DNA from: Gentiana macrophylla
Taxonomy: Eukaryota; Streptophyta; Magnoliopsida; Gentianales; Gentianaceae
Direction: 5' to 3'
Length of the DNA: 64,000 nt
NCBI GenBank assembly: GCA_026214975.1
Contig: CM047809.1
Span: forward strand, 24,836,241 to 24,900,240
A program made the position numbers and the translations under genes. Below, in pieces: positions 32,676 to 44,658 of this stretch (position 1 is its first letter; every line of letters starts with the position of its first letter). Below the pieces are notes generated by a model that ran no database searches, was not told the origin of the DNA, and saw nothing but the letters and a program-made list of their open reading frames with translations.

Positions 32676-33106
32676 TCAAGTTGGTCGAGGTAGGAGGCCT
32701 AACTTGGTACGTTGTTGTGGAAAAGCCGGACGAGGAAGTGATCTGGTTAAGCAATCGGCTGGCTCATCTTGTGCATTGACGTGAGCGATTTGGAGGGATC
32801 CATTTTGTAATTGATTGCGAATAAAATGATAGTCTATGGTGACATGCTTCAGGCGTGAATGAAAAACCGGATTGGAGAAAAATTGAGTGGGGCCAAGGTT
32901 ATCACAATATATGACCGGAGGATGAGAGCAAGGTAAGCCAAGATCACGAAGCAGGAAAGTAGTCCAATTAATCTCAGCAGTAGTGGCAGCGACTGATCGG
33001 TATTCTACTTTTGTGGAAGAACGAGCGAATGTGGTGTGCTTTTTAGAACTCCAGGATATTGCATTGCGACCAAGATAAATGACGTAGGCGCTCATGGAGG
33101 AGTAAT
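32676..33106 (-). pseudogene. pol: Copia RNase H, first copy (minus)
   Basis: The minus strand encodes SMSAYVIYLGRNAISWSSKK, YCDNLGPTQFFSNPVFHSRL, KHVTIDYHFIRNQ and DEPADCLTRSLPRPAFPQQR. It is homologous to the RNase H at 17304 and nearly identical to the copy at 35864-36285. It stops abruptly at 33106-33107 at the start of AYVIYLG, where the SIRE-like sequence begins. Confidence 0.88.
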
Positions 33107-33943
33107 TATAGAACAAAAACAGATATCTTAGTTCATGCAAGACTAGAAATGATCCATAAGTCAAGTTCAAGTTCTGCCTCAGAAATTTTGTCACTTAAAC
33201 AGAAACTTGAAGACTCAACCGCAGTAGATAGGGAAACACATGCTCAGGCTCACTGGCATATGAATCAACACATCTACGGGTTAGAGAATCAGCTCAAAGA
33301 AGTACTTGCTTCTCAGCAACGTATCTCAGCCGATCAAAAGGCAACCCATGCTTTGGTAGATCAATTGTATGATGCCAAAAATGGGGAAGCTGAAGAAGAA
33401 AAGCTGAAATTACTCAAAGAAAAGAAGCAACTTGAAGACGAATTGGAAAGATATAAATCAGATCCAAAGTTCTTAAAGAAAGAGTTAACTGACGAGCAGC
33501 TCATTGAGAAATATAGTCAACCTGAAGATCGGAGAGCTACTCTTACAAAGGATCTGTGGTTAAAATTTGTCAAAGATCATAATCCTATCAAAGCCAAGTA
33601 CAAGGATAAGACTATTGAAGAATCCTTGAACTACTTCTTATCTGATGAACTCTACAATCAGAAAATGGCACAATATAAGAAGATCAAGAAGATTGAAGAC
33701 AAACTGAAGATTAAAGACAAAGCTGAACAAATGAAAGCTAATGTAGCAGAATTTGAAAAATACTACTTGAATGATTCATCTTTACCAAAGTTAATTTTAT
33801 GGAGAAAATGGAAAGAAGGAAGTCAAGTAGACTATAACAAGACCTTTTCTAAGGAAGACTCAAAACTAGAACATGATTATCGTCTACATGACAAAGAGAT
33901 GAAGTATATCTCAGTTAAACAAAAAGCACAGAAAGAAGCTTAG
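33107..33943 (+). pseudogene. SIRE-type additional (env-like) ORF, coiled coil, 5' truncated
   Basis: The frame is open from the junction at 33107 to a stop at 33941-33943, and the first Met is at 33149 (264 codons from there). Residues 10-110 are highly charged with long helical heptad-like stretches (EILSLKQKLEDSTAV, KLKLLKEKKQLEDELERYK), and a basic/acidic C-terminus follows (QVDYNKTFSKEDSKL). No signal peptide or membrane helix is seen. SIRE-type copias carry an extra ORF at this place, often called env-like, whose function is unknown. Because the frame runs through the junction, the true N-terminus has been lost. There are no stops in 279 codons. Confidence 0.7.
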
Positions 33944-34097
33944 TCTTTAGTCAAATTTATTTGAACAAAGTGTAACTATTCCAGTTTTTGCGTATTCTAA
34001 TGAAATCCAGTTTTCCAGGTTTACAGTGTTTTACATTGTTTTGATCTTTAAACTTTTCTTTTAGGGAGAGTTTTGGCATCATCAAAAAGGGGGAAAT

Positions 34098-35863
34098 TGT
34101 TGGAAATAAAATTTATGTTTTGATGATAATTCATCATATTTACTCAGAATATTATCTTAACCTCATTGATGAAGTGCTGGAGCTAGCTGTTATAGTGAAA
34201 AGCTAAAAGATGTCTAGAAGTGAATGTATAGGTTTTACTAAAGTCTGATATTTGTATAAGTTACATCAGACAAGCACTGTAATAGTTAGTGTGTCGTGAA
34301 ACTAAAAACTGGAAGTCATTTAGAAAACTGGAAATAGTTAAGATAAACAAACCGACTCATAATACACCAATATGAAACTGAAGAAGATAAGTTCACTGAG
34401 GGACACAAACTCAGTTGGCTTATCCAGAAGATTGAATAACTGAGGTTTCAAACTCAGTTGATGAAGAACTGAGGGTCACAGACTTAGTTATAGAAGATTG
34501 AAGAACCGAGGGTTAAAACTCAGTTATGAAGATTACAAGTCGAGACTATAAAGTTAGACTTCAGGCAAGTTTGTGGTGACCTGAACTGACTTTATGGATC
34601 TTGTATGGAGACCTAAGAATCATAAGGACAATGAATTCTTAGAAGATAAATGTTATGGTGTACTTTGATTAAGTCAATTATAATCAGATGTAAACTGGAG
34701 TACTGATATTTGAAGAAGAGTAAAATCTCAGTTAATGCTCCAAGTCAGTCAAGAAACTGACAACTGATAGTATAAAACTAATCAGTAAACTCAGTTTTAT
34801 ATGTCAGCCATCCAACAAACTGATAGTATAGTCGAACGTTTTAAAGGAAGCAATCTTATTGGATGAAATACTGACACATCAAAACGGTCCGAAAATATAG
34901 CCGTTACAAGATAGACGTTGATACAATTCGAATTCATGCAAGATGAACGTTGGACTTCACACTATAAATAGAGGACTTTGCACCAATAACGAAAAGAAGA
35001 TTTATTAAGATCAACAAGCATTTTTGTGCACTAGTCTTAGTTATTCGAATTGCTATCATCTCTGCACTATAACAAGATCATATCAAGAATTTCTTCAAGT
35101 GTTTAAGCTACACATAATTTATCCAGATTCAGACACTTTGAAGAACCACAAACAAAAATCAATTTATTGATTCTCAGCCCAACTTTGATTCTACATCAAA
35201 GGTTTAGACTGTGAAGCAAACCGGGAAGGTTTTGCCAAGGACAGTTGTTACAGGCAGTCGGGTAGACTGTGTTTGTTGTTGTAGCTGGTGAAGAGGCATA
35301 CGTAACCCTTCAAGGACCAGTGTTCAAGCAATTGAAGAGCAGCAATTCTACCTGTTCTACAACTGTTTAGATAGTGAAACTAGGGATTAGCCAAGGACTA
35401 TTGTTTAGGACTTTTTGTAACAGCTCACCTCAAGAAGTTCTAGTGGAATTTTCCTCCTACACCACAGGGGAATAGAGGACTGACAGGATTACACCACCTG
35501 GAACCTCTATAATATTTGCCTCATTTACTTTACGCATTTATTTATTTACTTAGCATTCATCTACAGCATTCTGAGAATTGATTGTTATACAACTCACAGC
35601 TCACAGAATGACATTCACCAGAATTCAGTTTAACACACTCAGCTTTCACATAGAACAACAAGATCAAGAAAAAGGCTAGAATTATATCCGCTGCCGGTCG
35701 GCTCAGTTTTGCTTAAGTCAGTTTGACTTAAACTCAGCTCAGTCAGCTTAACTCCACACAAGTTTTAACCGAACCTTAATTTGTTTTAAATCCAGTTTTA
35801 GGGACAAGTTTATTCACCCCTCCCCCCCTCTAAACTTGTGTTAGCCTTTCCAAGGCACCAACA
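34098..35863 (+). repeat. SIRE-like LTR, plus orientation
   Basis: This 1766 bp LTR starts TGTTGGAAATAAAATTTATG and ends AAGGCACCAACA. It is the same family as 51056-52872 and, inverted, 37069-38804. It is rich in repeated ACTGAG/CTCAGTT motifs. Short ORFs on its minus strand are chance. Confidence 0.88.
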
Positions 35864-36540
35864 AGGTAGGAGGCCTAACTTGGTACGTTGTTGTGGAAAA
35901 GCCGGACGAGGAAGTGATTTGGTTAAGCAATCGGCTGGCTGATCATGTGCATTGACGTGAGCGATTTGGAGGGATCCATTTTGTACTTGATTGCGAAAAA
36001 AATGATAGTCTATGGTGACATGCTTCATGCGTGAGTGAAAAACCGGATTGAAGAAAAATTGAGTGGGGCCAAGGTTATCACAATATATGACCGGAGGATG
36101 AGAGCAATGTAAGCCAAGATCACGAAGCAGGAAAGTAGTCCAATTAATCTCAGCAGTAGTGGCAGTGACTGATCTGTATTCTACTTATGTGGAAGAACGA
36201 GCGAATTTGGTTTGCTTTTTAGAACTCCAGGATATTGCATTGCGACCAAGATAAATGACGTAGGCGCTCATGGAGGAGTAATCATCCTTGTTACCACCCC
36301 AGTCAGCATCATAAAATGCATGAAGAAAGAGGCGATTGATGGTGAATCTGGATTCCGTAGAAGACAGTGCCAGCCAAGTAGGATAATGAGAGGGATCAGG
36401 TAGTTTATTGACAGCGAATGCAATATCAGGGGAAGTGAAGGTGAGGTATTGCAGACTACCCAAGACCATGCGATAATGAGAGGGATCAGGTAGGGGAGAA
36501 CCCATGAGAGTCGAAATATCACCGGTAAAGGTGTAGCCAC
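35864..36540 (-). pseudogene. pol: Copia RNase H, second copy, with internal short duplication
   Basis: The minus strand repeats the RNase H of 32676-33106 (MKHVTIDYHFFRNQVQNGSL, then PADCLTKSLPRPAFPQQR) and continues upstream into FYDADWGGNKDDYSSMSAYV, the point where the first copy ends. Farther upstream YRMVLGSLQYL and TSPDIAFAVNKL are seen. The 20-base motif ATAATGAGAGGGATCAGGTA occurs twice (about 36384 and 36474), so the PDPSHY peptide is repeated and the normal sequence between is replaced. Confidence 0.85.
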
Positions 36541-37068
36541 ATCATTGGCACAGTCTATATGTAATTTTACAAGAAGCTCAGAAGCATAGCGACGCTATGA
36601 AAGGATATAACCTGCAGAGTTAGGGACGACCTCGATTTCCAAAAAATAAGACTGATTACCTGTAACAATTAAAATAAGGATGAACCAAGATCTTTGAGGG
36701 CGAACCGAGCCCTTAGTTTAGTAATAAATGACTCCAATACGGCAGGCTGATTACCTGTAACAATTAAATCATCGACATACGAGTACATATAAAATAAGGC
36801 TGCCAGAACTATAAATAAAAATAGACGCATCGGCCTGTGATTGTGTAAAGAGACATGATAAAAAAAATCCTTTAAGCTCGTCATACCAAGCCCGAGGGGC
36901 TTGTTTTAAACCATAGATTGCTTTGTGGAGCTTGCAAACAAAATAAGGACGATCTGAGTCCATAAAGCCTGTAGGATGAGAAAGATAAACATCATCGGGG
37001 AGAGTATCCTGCAGGAATGCATTGTTAATGTCAAATTGACGCAAAGACCACCCCTGCGTCAGTGCAAT
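36541..37068 (-). pseudogene. pol: Copia reverse transcriptase fragment (minus)
   Basis: The minus frames give RQFDINNAFLQDTLPDDVYL, FVCKLHKAIYGLKQAPRAWY, an active-site piece YVDDLIVTGNQPAVLESFIT, and LRARFALKDLG. A second GATTACCTGTAACAATTAAA copy (about 36655 and 36750) shows an internal duplication. The frame is cut at about 37069 by the inverted SIRE-like LTR, so the N-terminal half of RT is absent. Confidence 0.85.
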
Positions 37069-38804
37069 GGTCCCTTGAAAAGGCTAACACAAATTTAGGG
37101 GGGGTGAATAAACTTGTCACCAAAAACCTAACTTAAAACTAAATCTTAAACTAGATTAAGTTCCACTCAAACTTGTACGGAGTTAAGCTAACTTAGCTGA
37201 GTATAAGTCAAAGATGACTTATCCTTAACTGAGTTAACCGGCAGCGGATAAAATTAAGCCTTTGTAAAATAAGATTTATCAATTAATATGCTGACTCAGT
37301 TTCTGATGTTTGTTGAGTATATGAACTAGATGAATATAACTATGATGCAGTAAGTAAATGCGTAAAGTAAATAGACAAGAATTATAGAGGTTCCAGGTGG
37401 TGTAATCATGTCAGTCCTCTCTTACCCTGTGATGCGGAGGTCAAATCCACTATGTTCTTGAGGTTTACAGTTACAAGACACAAAGTAAATTCTAGACACT
37501 TGATTGTCCTTCACTAATCCCTAGTTTCACAATCTTCCAGCTTCAGTCTTCAACAGGTAGGATTGCTGTTTGAACTAAGCTTGCTACACTGGTCCTTAGA
37601 GGGTTGAAATTGCCTCTTCACCAGCTCATCACAAACACAGTTTTCCTGACTGCAGCTCAACTTTCCTTCACACCTTCTTGGTGTTTCACAGTCTGGTACC
37701 TTTGATAAGATCAAAGTTGAGACTTGAATCAATAACTATGATTCAACTTGTGATTTGAGCTATCTCTTCTAGATAAATAATTTATGCACAGCTCTGTTTT
37801 TCTTCAAATGATTGATCTTGATCTTCTTTGAATGCCTAAGATCACTTGAAGATATTTCTTGATCTTGCAATTTAGTGCTTAGCAGGAATTCTATTAATTT
37901 GCTTTTCTTCCCCAATATGAACTTCCTTGAATTGATTAAATCTTGGAATTCCGCCTCTCTTGTTGTAGTAGAAGAGATCTATTTTATAGGGGTTTCTCTA
38001 ACGGTTAGATCATTTGAATTTGAATCCTTATAGCCGTTAGTGGTCCTGCTTTTCTTTTGTGTGTAAGTGTCCTTCCTGACATTTCTGCGTAACCAATAAG
38101 ATTGCTTATCTTACAACGGTCTGATTTATCTTCAATTTCTCCTTACTTTAGTTAAAAACTGATTCAAACATGGCGAGTCGATTTCGATTTTAAGAGCATT
38201 AACTGAGTTTTTACTCTTCTTCAAAATCTCAGTACTCTTTTCTTCATATGATTAAAATTGACTAAATCAGAGTACACCATCCAATTGATCATCTTAGATA
38301 TCATTGTCCTTGTGATTATTAGGCCTTGATATAAGATCCAAAAGGTCAGTTCAGGTCATCACAATCTTGCACAGAAGTCTAACTACAGTCGACTTTAGTC
38401 TTCATAAGCTGAGTTTGAACTCTCGAGTTCTTCAATCTTCAATAATCGAGTCGATCCTCAGTTCTTCTAATTATTAGATAAGTCAATCGAGTGTGTGTCC
38501 TCAAATAACTTACCTTCTTCAGTGGTCCAGGTGTGTGCTCTTATGTCAGTTTTCCAGTATCTCTAGGATCTCAGTTTCTTTTAGTTAATTACCCAGTTTC
38601 TCAGTTCTAAACCTAGAACTATTACAGTGCTTGTCTGAATAACTTATACAAATATCAGACACTATTAAATCATATACATTGATTTCTAGACATCTTTTTG
38701 CTTTGCACTATAACAGCTAGTTATGACACTTCATCAATAGGGTCTAAAAACGATAACTAAATAAGTGATGAATCATCATCAAAACATAAATTTTATTTCC
38801 AACA
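37069..38804 (-). repeat. SIRE-like LTR, minus orientation
   Basis: Read on the minus strand it starts TGTTGGAAATAAAATTTATG at 38804 and ends AAGGGACCA at about 37068. It is homologous to 34098-35863 in inverted orientation. The canonical last three bases are missing at the copia junction, which shares TGG with the LTR end. No primer site or purine tract flanks it. The small ORF at 37550-37732 is chance. Confidence 0.85.
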
Positions 38805-41530
38805 AAATCCTAACAGACAATTGAACGCATGTTCTTCATAAGAACAGGAACACAATAACATTTATTTAGTTCCTTTACCAGCTTTACTGATTTAGAATAC
38901 AATACGAAAATGTTACAACGCTTGCTTCACTTTCGTATCTCAAAGTGCATTCCATATTTAATCATTCTAATTTAATCATACTCATAATATTAAATCTTAT
39001 ATCTAAGAGTTGACTTGAACTTAGATGGATTTACCTCACTTACTTTCTTAGAATGGAGACTTGATAAGTTCTCTATTTAAGCATATTCCCTAAGTTTCCT
39101 TTTTTTTAATCCTTTAAGCACTTGTAAATTTTCTCAATTTAGTCTTCATAAGGCTTAAGAGAAATTACAAGAGCTACGTCTTCGATTTTCTTTCATAAAG
39201 AAAATCTGAAGTTTGTTAATTGGTTTATTAACCTTTTGAATCATATTCAAAACATGAACCATCTAATTAACCTTCAAGCAATGGTTAAAGAATTAAGTCA
39301 ACACTTAAATCTTACATTTTGAAAACAACATTTCCAAAATTTGTTGTGGTCATTCAAATTCAACACATCGATATTTGAATTAATTGTCATCGTATATGAG
39401 AATGATCATATTGGATCATATCCAGTATATAATTAATTCGTTGAAACTTATTTCAAGTGATTTAATCATATCACTGAGCTTCCTTTTTTTTCATTAATAA
39501 TTAAAGCCTTGGAGCACTTTATCAAATATGTAGTCTCCTTGTCTCTAACTGCTATAACGAGGTTGCTCTTGTCATTGCCTATTTTTAAAGGATTAAAATT
39601 GCTTAACCACACTTGAGAACATTTCTCAAAAGGTAAAATTCATAATTTGGTTCTAACAATCGAGAATAGAAAAACATAAATAAAAGTTAGCTAAAATACT
39701 ACAACCTAGAAATAAAGATAAAAGAGTGTTGTTGTTTATTCATGCAAAATCAAAAATGGTCTTTTGAATTATGATTTTTCTCCCACTTGTCAACTACTCC
39801 AAATTGACTTTATAGAATTTTCCAAATATTCTTTAGTGGCCAAGATCTCATCTAGTTACCCCGATTCCCGACGAGAGCCGATCAACTGGAATAATTCGAA
39901 GGGTAGGTTACACTTTACCAATCACATCTCTATGTGACTCTTGGTGGTTGACTAGTCAACTCTTTGACACTACACATCTCTATGTTGTAGTCAACCCATT
40001 TTCCTCTAAAATAAGATGGTCCTGATGAGGGCCAATCACCACAATATTCTAGTCAAGTCATAACCCAATATTCGCGAGATCTCATACGATCATATCTCAA
40101 TAACGATGATATACCCGACGTAGGTCAACTCCCGATGAGGGCCGATCAGGTGGATCCAAACAAGGGCTCTTCACCATCGCTATAATATTAAGAGACAATA
40201 TTTCGACTCGATTTTTGTTGTGGAAGTCTTTATGTAAATTAATTCACTTAATTAATTTTAATTATGGTCCCATCAAATACATCTATCTCTATAGACATAC
40301 ATCCTACACATACATCCAGATCATGCCTAGTCATACATCTATCGTATCATATAAAATAAATACAAGCACAAAATAAATAAATCCGTAAAGTAACCGATAT
40401 GATTATGGACTTTTCCTAGGTGCGGTTCTGAATACAAATTGACGAAACCGCGGGTCACAATCTTAGGGTAGCTGCAACCATCAATAGGATCTTTAATGCG
40501 CCATCTCGAATGGGATCTTTATTTATCGTTCTTTGGTCTCTATCTTCTGCTCCATTTTGTTACATAATAATCTATCTATAAATTAATACACCCATCACAC
40601 ACGGGGAGCTAATGGGAATAAGAAAAATGCAGAAAATAAACTAGGTCACGTTCTTCATAACGGTCTAAGACAATTTTTAAACCAATGAAAATTATAAATC
40701 ACACACATGTATCATATTGGTAGAGTCCATGATCAATCGAGTCCATATAATCATATTATATCTAACACATCTAATCCATACAATAAAAATCTTATGAAAA
40801 AGATAAATATTAAAATTACCAACTTGTCTTAATTAATTGATTAACATTTAATCAATTAAATGATTTTATCTAATAAATCAACTAATTAACATTTAATCAA
40901 TTAATTGATTTTAATCGAAATAAAATTAACGATTAATTTTAAAATCGATTTCTATTTTAATTTTATTAATTAGAACTATTCTAAAATAAAATCAAAAATA
41001 AAAATAAGTTTGTTTTGTTTCCTTACCTTTTGATTCGTAAATAAAAGGGATGATTTAGTTTAAAAACCAAAAGCACTCCACCAGCCCTTTCAAAAATCAA
41101 ATGTTTTGAAAATGGCCTAGGCCTGGGCCTTTTCCATAATCAAGTATTTTGAAAATGTTCTAGGCCTATTGCAAACAAAATTTGGAAATACCTAGGTTAA
41201 TTATAGGCCCAACTAAGAACCACAAACCAACTCTTCTGTACTATAGTGCCATGTGGCATCCCAATGACCCAAACTATTTGAACCATTGGTTAGCCACATG
41301 ATATTAACTAAACTAAGAGATACCAATGAACAATAAAAATTCACAAAACAACAAAACACCAAATCGACTTCCACCACGCACAACCGGCCAACGCCGGCAA
41401 CCCCTAGGGGTGCCGACGCTGCCGGCGGTATTATGGGGGGACCGCCGCTTCGGCCAAGCCCCCAAAACCGATCCTTCCTTTTTTGTTATTCGTTTTGTGA
41501 ACTACGCAAATTAACATGCTTATTGTTTAA
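38805..41530 (-). other. Non-coding, retroelement-like leader or LARD sequence
   Basis: No protein domain is recognised in 2.7 kb. Near-repeats CCCGA(C/T)GAG(A/G)GCCGATCA occur at about 39868, 40027 and 40131. A TGTTAGAACC-like LTR start is possible on the minus strand at 39658 but has no supporting partner. The stretch 41375-41465 is strikingly GC-rich (CCGGC/GCCGG-rich) in otherwise AT-rich DNA. Because it lies downstream, on the minus strand, of a primer site at 41553-41541, it is best read as the internal region of a non-autonomous copia derivative. Confidence 0.4.
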
Positions 41531-41540
41531 GCTTGAAGCT

Positions 41541-41553
41541 CGCTCTGATACCA
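41541..41553 (-). other. Primer binding site, initiator tRNA-Met (minus)
   Basis: The minus strand reads TGGTATCAGAGCG immediately after the LTR at 41554-43482. Confidence 0.8.
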
Positions 41554-43482
41554 CAGTTAGGAAATCTACGCGGGAACGCAATGGAATTTAAAATTTATTT
41601 CCTAATAACCCAAGATCGACTTCGTTTAAACAACAAGCATAAAAGAAGTAGACGTAGAATATACCTTGGATGATCTAAAATAGATTGTCGCTTTATCAGC
41701 GGTTGTAGTTTCGCACGAAGCCGCCCAAGTGTTTGGCCTCACCGTTGATCCATACGAGCGACTTTGCCGGAATCCCGTCATGGATTGCTACAGAGAAAAA
41801 GTCTTCTAGGCGCCTTTTTTCTCTCCCAGATCTCTCTCAAGAAACTCTCTCAATTTCTTGTAGAAAATAAGACTTGTAATTGTGATACCAAAATCTTGGC
41901 ACCCACTCCTATTTATAATGAAAGTGGAGCATATTCTCATTCCCAATCTGATTGGGAAAAGCTTCATTTTGGATAGTGGATAAAGAAAACCAATTTCCAA
42001 TAAAATAAAGAAAATAGTTTTTTTTTTGATTTATCTCATTAATATTCAATATCCTATATTAAACATATTTCCAAAATATATATTGACAATATCTTATATT
42101 GAATATATCTTTATTTTATTACCATAAATCAATTTATGTAAATCTATTAATATCTAATATTAATATATGGTAATACTATTAACTAAATTGCACAATCCAA
42201 GTGTATCTTAATACATTTAAAATGGTGCCACCTTTAGCCAATAAATTGGCATCCGGAATATTCTTAATTAATATAATTTGCAAAATACATGTGTATCAAT
42301 ATACACAAATATATTTCGACATACATATACATTATACGTATATTTAATTAATCAACATAATTAATATCCTGTATATAATTTATAATAAATAAATACCACC
42401 ATATTAATTTATCACTATAACACTTTATAGTCGAGATAAAACTTTCTTTATTTGGTTAGCACTATAACCGCATTTTAATCCGGCTAGATGTCCTTATGTG
42501 TGTGACCCGGTAGACTTCCGAATATGTTGGCCATCGGCACAAAGTGCAATTACAAATATACCCTTCACACCTAACGATCATGGATAGCGTCTAGCAACAC
42601 GTCCATGACCCTCAATCATCAGAAGAGTCAAAATGCAATGATTGCTACATTTCATGCGAAACGGTTACCGTGTAAATAAAATCATATCGCTGTTACAATA
42701 TCTATATTGTCTTCGTCGAGTGTCAAACATCAACGACCGTATCTTATAATCTGGATATCCTACTCTCTCGAAGTAACATATTACTTCCGCTTTGCTAAGA
42801 CTTTCGAGAATACGACATTCCTTATAAAAAGGCCCTTTCGGATATTTACTCCTAATCATAGGATATGTGATTTCCGGATGAGCAACATGGATCCTATGAA
42901 TGCTTCAGTATCATACTCAATCATGACTGCATGATCACCCCATGGCTAGGGGAAACCTCAATAGTTTCAAAGTATGACAATCCACATCGTGATGCCATGA
43001 AGACGGAGGTCTCAGAATAATTACACAACCGCCACATAGTGCGACACTTAATAAAGTAAGTGGGTCAGTCTAACGTACGCATTTTCTAATACACGTCCAC
43101 GTATAGTTCAAGTGTCTCAACACTTTGATAGACGAGATCTATCCCTACCTTCAAGAAGATAGAAGACATCAAATACGTGCTAGTCTAATCGTACTATTAA
43201 TGTCCTTTTTAATAGCACATACGACTAGAGACATTTAAGTATCAAACCTTTTAAAGTGAGTCGAGATCTCATCAACCATAATCACTATTATGATTTCTCT
43301 CTCACAATTTGACACTATGGACATTATCATATATACAATCACAAATTGGTTCATATGGATAAACAAAATATATAATAACATAAATCCATTTATCATATGT
43401 ATAAACAAAAAGAAATAGTAAAAATGATCCGACCCGGTCGGATCTGGTCCAACCCGACTGGGTTTAGGACACTATTTCAACA
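41554..43482 (-). repeat. Copia-type LTR (family X), minus orientation
   Basis: On the minus strand it starts TGTTGAAATAGTGTCCTAAA at 43482 and runs to about 41554. The same family recurs on the plus strand at 53328-54662, 61476-63264 and 63265-64000. Unusually, a purine tract (complement of 43483-43496) precedes it and a primer site follows it. Confidence 0.85.
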
Positions 43483-43763
43483 ATCTCCCACTTGGCCTAA
43501 ATCCAATCACTCATACACACAAGACTAAGTTGAAACACATGAATCTCATGCAATACTCGCAACCAACTCTAAGCATGAACGGATCACTATCCGTGGGGAC
43601 TCAGACTATCTTCATATCATGCTCCAAATGATCAAGTCAAAAGGAACCGCCTCAACACACACATGAATCTCTGATGAGACCCTGGTCCTTGCTTCAAGCA
43701 GTGAATCCACTACTATATCAGCTATATAGAAGAAGTGGAAGAACCGCACAAGGTTTTGAGTTG
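43483..43763 (-). mobile_element. 3' internal end of family X copia (minus)
   Basis: This stretch is the reverse complement of about 61185-61475, including the GCCAAGTGGGAGAT purine tract and the ATATAGCTGATATAGTAGTGG motif. It ends at about 43763, where LINE sequence starts. No intact ORF is present. Confidence 0.8.
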
Positions 43764-43799
43764 TGCATTCACATTCTTAGAAACATGAAAGGTAGACTT

Positions 43800-44480
43800 T
43801 TGAATGCTGATTTTTTGTCTCGAGATGCCACAGAAATCTGCAAGGACTTCTTCCATGAAGGCAGCTTGTGATTCAGACGCTTCACCAAAGAGGATCAGGT
43901 CATCAGCAAAAAATAAGTGAGAAATCGGGTGGCTAAAAATCTCTATACAAAGAACAAACAAGTAGGGATCTAAGGGATCTCCCTGCCTAAGGCCTCTTTC
44001 CTGAACAATCATATCCAATTTAACACCGTTCCAAAGTACCGAGAGGGTAGCCGATTTGAGACCATGCATGATAAGGCTGATAATATTGTGGTGAATCCAG
44101 CCGAAGTGAAATTGTTTTCTAGAAAATCCCAATGAACCCTATCATAGACCTTATCTAAATAAATCTTTATAAGCATAAATCCCTTGTTACCTCACTTTTT
44201 TCTGGAAAGTGTGATGTGCCTAGTGAACAATTATACTAGTACCATTACTTCCTCTCTTGGGGATAAAATCCGTTTGAGCCGGGCACACTAATTTATCAAT
44301 GAACAGTTGAAGTCTGTTGGCAATAACTTTATTCAGCAACTTGATAACCACATTACATAGAGAAATCGGCCTAAAGAAAGCTGGGGATGTGGGGGCATCA
44401 CATTTTGTAATTAAGGACAACACGGTTTCATTCATCGAGCTCGCGAACTGGCCGGATTCAAACACATGTTGCACAAATTG
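43800..44480 (-). pseudogene. LINE ORF2 reverse transcriptase
   Basis: Minus 44474-44220 reads VLSLITKCDAPTSPAFFRPI, SLCNVVIKLLNKVIANRLQ and the QTDFIPKRG segment, the RT fingers of plant L1. Minus 44132-43722 gives GLRQGDPLDPYLFVLCIE and the active site HLFFADDLILFGEAS, with both Asp present. Stops and a frame change lie near 44140-44220. The enzyme family primes DNA synthesis at nicked chromosomal DNA. Confidence 0.92.
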
Positions 44481-44658
44481 GGTAATAGAAGGTGCAACAG
44501 TACCCCACTAAGACTTAAAAAATATGAAAGGTAAGCCGTCGGGTCCTGCTACTTTATTGGATCCCATATCAAACAAGGCCTTCTCAATCTTCGCATCACA
44601 AATGGAAAGATTTAAAAGCCGTGTCACGAGTTGCAAAGGCTATTAAATTGGGGTTGAA

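Larger units (their letters stand above)
33107..35863 (+). mobile_element. 3' half of a SIRE-like copia element (5' truncated)
   Basis: The segment holds the end of a coiled-coil ORF, a short 3' untranslated region with TTTTGGCATCATCAAAAAGG, a purine tract (34084-34097) and an LTR (34098-35863). This 3' layout, with an extra ORF after pol and the phrase GGCATCATCAAAAAGGGGGA before the LTR, is typical of plant SIRE/Maximus-type copia elements. The 5' LTR, gag and pol are missing. AGGTA follows the LTR at 35864-35868 and matches the copia target seen uninterrupted at 32686. Confidence 0.8.

Noticed and set aside
39600..40250. Possible LTR on the minus strand starting TGTTAGAACC at 39658
   Set aside because: No second LTR, purine tract, primer site or target duplication could be found to support it.
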